Shown: piece by piece, positions 8,676 to 16,371 of the stretch
Layout of the letters: each line of letters opens with the position of its first letter
How positions within the stretch are numbered: the stretch's first letter is position 1
Source: Deltaproteobacteria bacterium
Lineage (GTDB): Bacteria > Myxococcota_A > UBA9160 > SZUA-336
Direction: 5' to 3'
DNA length: 64,000 bases
NCBI GenBank assembly: GCA_029261925.1
Contig: JAJDAJ010000068.1
Span: 1 to 64,000 of the forward strand
The notes under the pieces: model-generated
Databases searched by the model: none
What the model was told of the DNA's origin: nothing
The model's input: the letters and a program-made list of their open reading frames with translations, nothing else
Program-made: the position numbers and the translations under genes

Positions 8676-10004
8676 ATGACGATCAGACTGCGAAGAGGAC
8701 TGGAGCTCCCGATCCCGGGTGTCCCGGAGCCGAGGGTGCACGACGCGCCGCTGCCCGGCTCGGTGGCCGTGCTCGGCGACGACTTCCCGGGCGTGCGCTG
8801 CGCCATGCAGGTCGAGGTCGGAGCTCGTGTCCGCGCGGGGCAGGTGCTGTTCACCGATCGGCAGAGGCCGGCCATCGGCTTCACGGCGCCCGCCGCGGGA
8901 ACCGTCGCGGCGATCCACCGGGGCGACGCACGGCGTCTTGTCGCGGTGGTGATCGAGACGTCGGGCAGCGACGCGATCGAGCTCCCGCGCGCCGGGAGCC
9001 CGGAGCTGCGCGGCTGGAGCGCCGAGCAGACGACACGCTGGCTGCTCGACTCGGGGGACTGGATCGCCCTGCGCACGCGACCGTTCGGGAGGATCGCGAC
9101 CCCCGGAACCGAGCCCGACGCGATCTTCGTCCGCGCCATGGACTCGGAGCCACTCGCCGCGGACACCGCCACCGTGCTGCGCGACCGCTCCGACGATCTC
9201 GGGGCGGGGCTGACGGCGCTCTCGCGACTGACCCGGGGACGACTGTACCTGTGCGCCCGGCCGGGCTCCGTGGAGCCGCCGGACGTCGAGCGGCTCGAGC
9301 TGGCGACCTTCGACGGGCCCCACCCCGCGGGACTGGTCGGCACGCACATCCACCATCTCCTGCCCGTCTCGCGCCAGCGGCGGGTCTGGTACGTCGGCTA
9401 CCAGGACGTGCTGGCCATCGGACGGGCGCTCCGCAGCGGCCGTCCCGACGCCGCCCGCGTCATCGCGCTGGGAGGGCCGGCCGTGTGGCGGCCGCGGCTG
9501 CTGCGGACCGTTCGCGGGGCGGGCACCGAGGCTCTGGTTCGCGGCGAGCTCTCCGGCGAGCCGTGCCGGATCGTCTCGGGCTCCGTCCTGTCCGGGCGCA
9601 CCGCAGCGGGCCCCGGTGCGTTCCTCGGTCGCTACCACGAGCAGGTCTGCGCGATCGCCGAGCGCGCACCGCAGGCGGCGCGGAGCTGGTGGGTGCCCGG
9701 CCGGAGGCGGGCGCGGCGCGTTCCGCTCTGGCGCGCGCGCCAGGCGTGGTCCAGCGAGCTGCACGGCGAGGCGACCGGCTTCCTGCCGCTGGACGTGCTC
9801 GACCGCGCGTTCCCGCTGCACCTGCCGCTCTCCCCGCTGCGGCGCGCGCTCGCCGCGGGCGTTGCGCGCGCGGCGGCCGCCTTCGGCGCGCTGCAGCTCG
9901 AGGAGGAGGACCTCGCCCTGTCCTCGTTCCTGTGCCCGGCCAAGCTCGACTACGGGCCCCTGCTGCGCACCGTCCTCGACCAGCTGGCGGAGCAGCTCGC
10001 GTGA
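8676..10004 (+). CDS. nqrA: Na+-translocating NADH:quinone reductase subunit A
   Basis: LRRGLELPIPGVPEPRV..., lipoyl-like VEVGARVRAGQVLFTDRQRPAIGFTAPAAGTVAAIHRG; first gene of a syntenic nqrABCDEF cluster. Confidence 0.92.
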   Translation: MTIRLRRGLELPIPGVPEPRVHDAPLPGSVAVLGDDFPGVRCAMQVEVGARVRAGQVLFTDRQRPAIGFTAPAAGTVAAIHRGDARRLVAVVIETSGSDAIELPRAGSPELRGWSAEQTTRWLLDSGDWIALRTRPFGRIATPGTEPDAIFVRAMDSEPLAADTATVLRDRSDDLGAGLTALSRLTRGRLYLCARPGSVEPPDVERLELATFDGPHPAGLVGTHIHHLLPVSRQRRVWYVGYQDVLAIGRALRSGRPDAARVIALGGPAVWRPRLLRTVRGAGTEALVRGELSGEPCRIVSGSVLSGRTAAGPGAFLGRYHEQVCAIAERAPQAARSWWVPGRRRARRVPLWRARQAWSSELHGEATGFLPLDVLDRAFPLHLPLSPLRRALAAGVARAAAAFGALQLEEEDLALSSFLCPAKLDYGPLLRTVLDQLAEQLA

Positions 10005-11137
10005 CCACGAGCGCACCGGGGGCACGGCACTACGTCACGTCCGATCTCGCGACGCTCGCGCCCCACGTCCGCAACACGCTGGACGTCCGCGCGGCCATGT
10101 ACTGCGTGCTCGCCGCCGCGCTTCCCTGCGCGCTGATGGCGCTCTACAACACCGGGTACCAGGTCAACCGCGTGCTGGCGGGCAGCGGCGCATCGGCGGG
10201 GTGGCGAACGCGACTGCTGGAGACCGCGGGACTCGGCCACGCGCCGGCGAGCGCCGTCGACTGCGTGGCGCTCGGCGCGCTCTTCCTGGCGCCGCTGCTG
10301 GCCGCGACCTGGCTCGCGGGAGGCGCGGCGGAGTGGTGCTTCGCGCGCGCGCGCGGTCGGCGTCCGGACCACGTGGCGCTCCCGGTGATCGCGGTGCTGT
10401 TCGCGCTGTGCCTTCCCGCCTCGCTTCCGGCATGGCAGGCGGCGATCGGGGCGGCGATCGGGGTCGTCATCGGCAAGGAGATCTTCGGCGGCTTCGGACG
10501 CAACTTCGTCAATCCCGTCGTGGTGGGCCTGGCCTTCCTGTACTTCGCGTACCCGGGGGCGCTCGTCGGCGACGGCGTCTGGGTGCCGCTGCCCGGTCAC
10601 CTCGAGCCCTCCCCGCTCGCGATCGCCACGCGCTCGGGTCTCGACGGCGTCCACGGCGCCGGCCTGGCCTGGTCGTCGGCCGCGCTGGGCAGGGTGCCGG
10701 GCGCGATGGGCGAGACCTCGGCGCTGGCGTGTCTGCTGGGCCTGGGGATCCTGCTGCACACCGGCGTCGCGTCCTGGCGCATCGTCGCCGGCGGCCTGCT
10801 CGGCCTGATCGCGGGGGTCTGGTCGCTGCAGGCGCTCGGCGCGACCAGCCCCATCGCGCAGCTTCCGTGGTACTGGCACCTGGTGAGCGGGAGCTTCGCC
10901 TTCGGTCTGGTCTACCTCGCGACCGACCCCGTGACGGCCGCGACCACCGACGCCGGCCGCTGGATCTACGGCGGGATCATCGGCGCGCTGGTCGCCGCCG
11001 TGCGCATCGCGAATCCCGCGTACCAGGACGGCGTGCTCCTCGCACTCCTGCTCGGCAACGTGGCCGCGCCGCTCGTCGACCGGATGGTGGCCCTCGTCCA
11101 GCTGCGCCAGGGTGCAAGGGGTGTCGGTGGTGGATGA
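10001..11137 (+). CDS. nqrB: Na+-translocating NADH:quinone reductase subunit B
   Basis: Polytopic NqrB/RnfD family protein (RNTLDVRAAMYCVLAAALPCALMALYNTGYQ; GKEIFGGFGRNFVNPVVVGLAFLYFAYPG). GTG start at 10001 overlaps nqrA stop (GTGA). Confidence 0.92.
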   Translation: MTTSAPGARHYVTSDLATLAPHVRNTLDVRAAMYCVLAAALPCALMALYNTGYQVNRVLAGSGASAGWRTRLLETAGLGHAPASAVDCVALGALFLAPLLAATWLAGGAAEWCFARARGRRPDHVALPVIAVLFALCLPASLPAWQAAIGAAIGVVIGKEIFGGFGRNFVNPVVVGLAFLYFAYPGALVGDGVWVPLPGHLEPSPLAIATRSGLDGVHGAGLAWSSAALGRVPGAMGETSALACLLGLGILLHTGVASWRIVAGGLLGLIAGVWSLQALGATSPIAQLPWYWHLVSGSFAFGLVYLATDPVTAATTDAGRWIYGGIIGALVAAVRIANPAYQDGVLLALLLGNVAAPLVDRMVALVQLRQGARGVGGG

Positions 11138-11957
11138 CGTGACCGATACACCGGGCTGGCCCGTGCTGCGCCGCTGGCCGCGCGAGTCCGCGGCGCGCGC
11201 GGTCCTGATCACGCTGCTGGTGTGCACGATCTGCTCGGCGCTGATCGCGACCGTGGTCAGCGTCCTGCAGCCCTACCGGGAGCAAAATCGCGCGCTGGAG
11301 CGCACGCAGCGCATCCGCGAGCTGGTCGCGGGCGTTCCCGGTCTGGAGGACCTGGTGGGTCCCCTGGGGTCGGCCCGGCTGGAGCCGCGCGTCGTGGATC
11401 TCGCGAGCGGCTCCTACGTGGAAGGGGTGGATCCAGCGCTGCTCGACGCGCGTGCCGCGGCGCGCGATCCCGCGAGCAGCATCGCGCTGCCGCCCGGGCG
11501 CGACCTGGCCGGCATCGGCCGGCGCGCGAACCTCGCGACCGTCTTCGAGGTCTTCGAGAACGGCGAGCTGCGCCTGCTGGTGCTGCCGGTCCACGGCGCC
11601 GGCTACGTCTCGACCCTGTACGGCTACCTGGCGCTCGACGCGGATCTCGACACGGTTCGTGGGCTGAGCTTTCACGAGCACGGGGAGACGCCCGGCCTGG
11701 GCTCCGAGATCGAGAACCCGCGCTGGCGCGAGCAGTGGTCGGGAAAGCGGCTGCGCGACCCCTCCGGAGAGCTCCGGATCGAGGTGGCGCGAGGCCGCGC
11801 ACCCGCCAGCGGCGAGGACGCAGCGCACCAGGTCGACGGCATCACCGGGGCGACGCGTACGGGGATCGGCGTCACGCGGCTGCTGCGCTTCTGGGTCGGA
11901 CCGGACGGCTTCGGCCCTTTCCTGGAACGCCTCCGGCGCGAGCGAGGTGAGCCGTGA
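11112..11957 (+). CDS. nqrC: Na+-translocating NADH:quinone reductase subunit C (covalent-FMN subunit)
   Basis: One N-terminal TM helix, periplasmic domain, C-terminal HQVDGITGATRTG flavinylation motif (Thr codon 11853-11855). Exact start uncertain; overlaps nqrB 3' end. Confidence 0.92.
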   Translation: MQGVSVVDDVTDTPGWPVLRRWPRESAARAVLITLLVCTICSALIATVVSVLQPYREQNRALERTQRIRELVAGVPGLEDLVGPLGSARLEPRVVDLASGSYVEGVDPALLDARAAARDPASSIALPPGRDLAGIGRRANLATVFEVFENGELRLLVLPVHGAGYVSTLYGYLALDADLDTVRGLSFHEHGETPGLGSEIENPRWREQWSGKRLRDPSGELRIEVARGRAPASGEDAAHQVDGITGATRTGIGVTRLLRFWVGPDGFGPFLERLRRERGEP

Positions 11958-12637
11958 CGCAGCCGCCCGCATCGCCGCTGCGGATCCTGATCGACCCGGT
12001 GATCCGAGAGAATCCGCTCACGATCCAGGTGCTCGGCATCTGCTCCGCACTCGCCGTGACGCGAAGCGTCGCGACCGCACTCGCGATGTCGGCCTCCGTC
12101 ACGCTGGTCCTGATGGGCACCAGCGTCGCGATCAGCGCGCTGCGCCGCGAGGTCCCCCGCAGCGTCCGTCTGATCATCGAGATCACGATCATCGCGACCC
12201 TGGTGATCGTGGTGGACCAGCTGCTCCAGGCGTTCTTCCGGGAGCTCAGCCGCGAGCTCTCGGTCTTCGTCGGGCTGATCATCACCAACTGCGTCATCCT
12301 GGGCCGGGCCGAGACGTTCGCGATGCACCAGTCGCCGGGCCGTAGCCTGCTGGACGCGCTGGGCAACGGCATCGGCTACAGCTGGATCCTGCTGCTGATC
12401 GGCGGGCTGCGCGAGCTCCTCGGCTCGGGCACGCTGCTGGGCCACACGGTGCTCCCGCTCGTGGAGAACGGCGGCTGGTTCGAGCCGGTCGCGCTGATGC
12501 TGAGACCACCGAGCGCCTTCTTCCTGATCGGGCTGCTCATCTGGGGGCTCCGGAGCGCGCGGCTCGCACGGGCGCGCGCGTCCGATCCCGCCGCGAGAGC
12601 ACCCGCCTCCTCGATCGCGCCGGGGGAGGTCGCGTGA
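11954..12637 (+). CDS. nqrD: Na+-translocating NADH:quinone reductase subunit D
   Basis: [18 protein letters not shown] and [17 protein letters not shown] contain the conserved intramembrane Cys positions. GTG start overlaps nqrC stop. Confidence 0.95.
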   Translation: MTQPPASPLRILIDPVIRENPLTIQVLGICSALAVTRSVATALAMSASVTLVLMGTSVAISALRREVPRSVRLIIEITIIATLVIVVDQLLQAFFRELSRELSVFVGLIITNCVILGRAETFAMHQSPGRSLLDALGNGIGYSWILLLIGGLRELLGSGTLLGHTVLPLVENGGWFEPVALMLRPPSAFFLIGLLIWGLRSARLARARASDPAARAPASSIAPGEVA

Positions 12638-13245
12638 TGGAGCTGGTCGACCTCTTCTTCCGCGCGGCACTGGTGGAGAACCTGGCCCTCGCCTTCCTGC
12701 TGGGCATGTGCATGTTCCTCGCCGTCTCGCGCACGCTCGAGATGGCGTTCGGCTTCGGCCTCGCCGTGTTCACGGTGCAGAGCCTCACCGTCCCCCTCAA
12801 TCACCTGCTCGACCGGTTCCTGCTCGAGCAGGGCGCCTGGGCCTGGGCGGGTCTGGGCGACGTCGACCTCACCTTCCTGCGGCTGATCACCTTCGTGGGA
12901 GTCATCGCGGCCTTCGTGCAGATCCTGGAGATGGTGCTCGACCGCTACCTGCCCGCACTCGCCGCCGCGCTGGGCGTGTACCTGCCGCTGGTCACGGTGA
13001 ACTGCGCGATCCTCGGAGGCTCCCTGTTCATGGCCGAGCGCCAGTACACGCTGCTCGAGAGCGTGGCCTACGGGACCGGCAGCGGCTTCGGCTGGGCCGC
13101 GGCGATCTGCCTGATCGCCGCGATCCGCGAGCGGCTGGAGTACAGCGATGCGCCCGAGGGGCTCCAGGGGATGGGGCTCACCTTCCTGGTCGCGGGGCTG
13201 GTCTCCATGGCCTTCCTGGGCTTCGTCGGGATCGAGCTCTCGTGA
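12634..13245 (+). CDS. nqrE: Na+-translocating NADH:quinone reductase subunit E
   Basis: [18 protein letters not shown] and [19 protein letters not shown] are canonical NqrE motifs. Confidence 0.96.
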   Translation: MMELVDLFFRAALVENLALAFLLGMCMFLAVSRTLEMAFGFGLAVFTVQSLTVPLNHLLDRFLLEQGAWAWAGLGDVDLTFLRLITFVGVIAAFVQILEMVLDRYLPALAAALGVYLPLVTVNCAILGGSLFMAERQYTLLESVAYGTGSGFGWAAAICLIAAIRERLEYSDAPEGLQGMGLTFLVAGLVSMAFLGFVGIELS

Positions 13246-14465
13246 CGGCCCCGCTGCTCTCGGTGCTGCTGTTCACCGCGATCGTGCTGGGACTGGTGTC
13301 GGTCATCCTCGGCGCGCAGCGCGTCCTGATGCCCTCCGGCTCGGCGCAGATCCTCGTCAACGACCAGCGCACCGTCACCGGGCGGCTGGGCGAGAAGCTC
13401 CTGGATGCGCTCGGCGCAGGGGACATCTCGCTGCCCTCGGCCTGTGGCGGCAAGGGGACGTGCGGGCAGTGCCGCGTGCGGGTCCTGGGCGAGGTGCCTC
13501 CGCCGCTCCCGACCGAGCTCGCGCGCCTGTCGGTGCGAGAGCTGGCACAGGGCGAGAGGCTGGCGTGCCAGCTCACGCTGCGACAGGACGTCGCGATCCG
13601 CGTGCCCGCCGAGATCTTCGGCGTGCGACGCTGGACCTGCCGCGTCCGCACGGCGCGCTGCGTGGGCTCGATGATCCGGGAGATCGTCGCGGACCTGCCC
13701 GAGGGGGAGCGGATCGACTTCCGCGCCGGCAGCTTCGTCCAGGTGACCGCGCCTGCCTACGAGGCGAGCTTCCGCGACTTCCCGATCGACACGTCGGTGC
13801 GTCCCGAGTGGGACCGGCTCGATCTGTGGCGACACCGGGTGAGCTCCCGGCTGCCCGTCACGCGGGCCTACTCGCTGGCCAACCCGCCGCAGGAGGACCG
13901 GAGCGTCCAGCTGCTGGTCCGCCTCGCCACGCCACCGGCGAGCGCCCCGCCGGGGACACCACCGGGAATCGTCTCGTCCTACCTGTTCCAGCTGGCGCCG
14001 GGCGCGACACTCGAGCTCGGGGGGCCGTACGGTCACTTCTTCGCAGACGAGAGCGACCGCGAGATGATCTTCGTCGGGGGCGGGGCCGGGATGGCGCCGC
14101 TGCGCTCGCACATCCTGGATCAGCTGCTGCGCCTGCGTTCGCAGCGCACGATCTCGCTGTGGTACGGGGCGCGCAATCGCCGCGAGCTGCTCTACGCCGA
14201 GGAGTTCGAGCGGCTGCAGCGCGAGCATCCCGGGTTCCGCTGGGTCCCCGCGCTCTCGGAGCCGAGAGCGGGCGAGCCATGGGACGGCGAGGTCGGCTTC
14301 ATCCACGAGGTGCTCGAGCGTCGCTACCTCGCCGGGCATCCGCGCCCCGAGGAGTGCGAGTACTACCTGTGCGGTCCGCCCCTGATGGCGCGCGCGACGA
14401 TCGCGATGCTGCACCGGATGGGCGCCGCGCCCGAGACGATTCACCTCGACGACTTCGGGGCGTGA
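13242..14465 (+). CDS. nqrF: Na+-translocating NADH:quinone reductase subunit F (FAD, 2Fe-2S)
   Basis: 2Fe-2S motif [10 protein letters not shown]...LACQL; FAD/NAD domain RAYSLANPP and [20 protein letters not shown] start overlaps nqrE stop. Confidence 0.96.
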   Translation: MTAPLLSVLLFTAIVLGLVSVILGAQRVLMPSGSAQILVNDQRTVTGRLGEKLLDALGAGDISLPSACGGKGTCGQCRVRVLGEVPPPLPTELARLSVRELAQGERLACQLTLRQDVAIRVPAEIFGVRRWTCRVRTARCVGSMIREIVADLPEGERIDFRAGSFVQVTAPAYEASFRDFPIDTSVRPEWDRLDLWRHRVSSRLPVTRAYSLANPPQEDRSVQLLVRLATPPASAPPGTPPGIVSSYLFQLAPGATLELGGPYGHFFADESDREMIFVGGGAGMAPLRSHILDQLLRLRSQRTISLWYGARNRRELLYAEEFERLQREHPGFRWVPALSEPRAGEPWDGEVGFIHEVLERRYLAGHPRPEECEYYLCGPPLMARATIAMLHRMGAAPETIHLDDFGA

Positions 14466-14484
14466 TGCCGGAGGACACGAGAAC

Positions 14485-14670
14485 ATGGCTCTCTTCGTGC
14501 TGATCTGGAGCCTGCTGCTGGCCTCGGCAGCGGGTCTGGCGCTGGCGGCTCGGGCCGAGGCCGGCCGGGGATCCTGCTCCGGCGCGGCGCTCGCCCGCCG
14601 GCCCCGCGCCGCCTGCCGGGGCTGCGGCGGGGCTGACGTGAGGCAGCCCGCCACGCGGCGTGGAGGATGA
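14485..14670 (+). CDS. nqrM: NqrM-like (Na+)-NQR maturation protein
   Basis: 61 aa, N-terminal TM helix followed by GRGSCSGAALARRPRAACRGCGGA, a Cys-rich tail like NqrM (KGSCGG...C.C..C); directly downstream of nqrF. Confidence 0.75.
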   Translation: MALFVLIWSLLLASAAGLALAARAEAGRGSCSGAALARRPRAACRGCGGADVRQPATRRGG

Positions 14671-15062
14671 CCACAGTGGCACTCGTTCGCGACTACATGT
14701 CCCGGGACCTCATCGTCCTGTCACCCGAGCAGGACGTGGTCGAGGCCATGCAGCTCATGCTCGAGCGGCGCATCTCCGGAGCCCCGGTGGTCGACCCGCA
14801 CCGCAACCTGGTCGGTCTGCTGACGCAGCGCGATTGCCTCACGGTCGTGTATCGCGCGGGATATCACGGGGAACTCCCTGGAAAGGTTTCGGAATTCATG
14901 AGCCGGTCGCCCGAGACGGTGACCGCGGAAATGCCGCTGGTCGAGGTGATCGAGCGCTTCTACCAGAGCCTCCATCGCCGCTTCCCCGTGCTGGAGAACA
15001 ACCAGCTCGTCGGGCAGATCAGCCGCCGCGACGTCCTGCGCGCGTTCCTGGAGCTCGCCTGA
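14667..15062 (+). CDS. Tandem CBS domain protein
   Basis: VRDYMSRDLIVLSPEQDVVEAMQLMLERRISGAPVVD and VSEFMSRSPETVTAEMPLVEVIERFYQSLHRRFPVLENNQLVGQISRRDVL: two CBS repeats. Overlaps nqrM 3' end. Confidence 0.92.
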   Translation: MTTVALVRDYMSRDLIVLSPEQDVVEAMQLMLERRISGAPVVDPHRNLVGLLTQRDCLTVVYRAGYHGELPGKVSEFMSRSPETVTAEMPLVEVIERFYQSLHRRFPVLENNQLVGQISRRDVLRAFLELA

Positions 15063-15136
15063 GACGGGCCCGCATCCTGCGGCACGCCTCTTGCTCTCTT
15101 GGCGAGCTGTCCGGACAGGGCACAGAGAGGAAGAGC

Positions 15137-15442
15137 ATGAAGCTGCTGGCACCCAGCCTCGCGATCGTCGGCGCCCTGGCCGCCTGGGCCGGGGTCCAGC
15201 TGTTCGGGTCCGGCCCCGACGCCGAGGCCGTCGCACGCGGTCGCGCGCACGTAGAGAAGACCTGCGTGGGCTGTCACCCGGGCTCGCAGCTCGACGTCGT
15301 CGCGGCGCGCCGGCTGGATCCCGCGGATCGCGACCCGATGGACCGCTTCCTCGCGGGTCATCACGTGGCGGATCCCGCGCTGCGAGCCGACGTCATCGCC
15401 TACCTCGAGACCCGCCTGCCCGCGGCCGACCCGGAGTCCTGA
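15137..15442 (+). CDS. Monoheme c-type cytochrome, membrane-anchored or periplasmic
   Basis: N-terminal hydrophobic segment, then HVEKTCVGCHPGSQ (CxxCH). Start ATG 15137. Confidence 0.8.
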   Translation: MKLLAPSLAIVGALAAWAGVQLFGSGPDAEAVARGRAHVEKTCVGCHPGSQLDVVAARRLDPADRDPMDRFLAGHHVADPALRADVIAYLETRLPAADPES

Positions 15443-15449
15443 GGCCGCG

Positions 15450-16364
15450 ATGGGGCTCGCCCGGACGCTCCTCCGCATCGGGGTCGCGCTGTGCATCGCC
15501 AGCGCGGCTCGCGCCGATGACTACGTGGGCCAGGAGACCTGCGTCGGCTGTCACGGCGCGGTCTCGCACGCCTACGCGAGCACGGTGCACGGACGGGCCC
15601 TGACGGCGGCCGCCGCGACCACGGCGCTGATGGAGCGTGGCTGCGAGTCGTGCCACGGCCCCGGACGCGCGCACGCGATGAGCGGGGGCAGGGTCCAGCA
15701 GGCCGAGGGCTGGCTGACGTTCCGCGAGGACACGCCGGAAGCGGAGACCCTGAAGTCTCAGGCGTGCCTGCAGTGCCACCAGGGCAGCACGCAGCGCTTC
15801 TGGCACGGCAGCGCGCACGAGTCGCGCGGGCTGTCCTGCAGCTCGTGCCACACGGTGATGCAGCCGGTGTCGCAGCGGCACCTGCTCTCGCGCCCCACCG
15901 AGGCCGAGGTGTGCAGCCAGTGCCACCACCTGGCAGGCGCCCAGTCGCGCCGCACCTCGCACATGCCGACGCGAACGACCGGGGGCGGGCCCGGCGCCGA
16001 GGGCTTCATGACCTGCGCCTCCTGCCACAACGCCCACGGGAGCGTGGCGGAGTCGCTGATCGATGCCCACACGATCAATGACAGCTGCACGAGCTGCCAC
16101 GCGGAGAAGCGCGGCCCGTTCCTCTGGGAGCACGCCCCGGTCTCGGAGAGCTGCCTCGGCTGCCACGTCGCCCACGGGAGCATCAAGCCGAACCTGCTGC
16201 GCATCTCGGCGCCGCGCCTGTGCCAGACCTGTCACGTCCAGGTGCTGCACGTCTCCGAGGCCCGTGCTCCGGGCAGCCGCTTCGTGGCGGGGCAGAGCTG
16301 CATGAGCTGCCACTCGCAGGTCCACGGCAGCAATCACCCATCGGGCGCGTTCCTCACGCGATGA
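15450..16364 (+). CDS. DmsE/MtrA-family decaheme c-type cytochrome
   Basis: Ten CxxCH motifs counted by eye: CVGCH, CESCH, CLQCH, CSSCH, CSQCH, CASCH, CTSCH, CLGCH, CQTCH, CMSCH; signal peptide IGVALCIASAARA; 304 aa. Confidence 0.93.
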   Translation: MGLARTLLRIGVALCIASAARADDYVGQETCVGCHGAVSHAYASTVHGRALTAAAATTALMERGCESCHGPGRAHAMSGGRVQQAEGWLTFREDTPEAETLKSQACLQCHQGSTQRFWHGSAHESRGLSCSSCHTVMQPVSQRHLLSRPTEAEVCSQCHHLAGAQSRRTSHMPTRTTGGGPGAEGFMTCASCHNAHGSVAESLIDAHTINDSCTSCHAEKRGPFLWEHAPVSESCLGCHVAHGSIKPNLLRISAPRLCQTCHVQVLHVSEARAPGSRFVAGQSCMSCHSQVHGSNHPSGAFLTR

Positions 16365-16371
16365 GGCGGGC

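Noticed and set aside
6161-11137. 1658-aa plus-strand ORF spanning the HACL gene antisense and nqrB
   Set aside because: The 5' ~3.8 kb is antisense open frame produced by high GC and low stop density, of low-complexity Arg/Ala/Gly-rich composition; only the nqrB portion from GTG 10001 is supported.
8676-14465. Considered as an Rnf complex
   Set aside because: Gene order A-B-C-D-E-F with an NqrA-type first subunit, an NqrF with 2Fe-2S/FAD/NAD domains and an NqrM-like gene fits NQR; no polyferredoxin RnfB or RnfC-type 4Fe-4S motifs.
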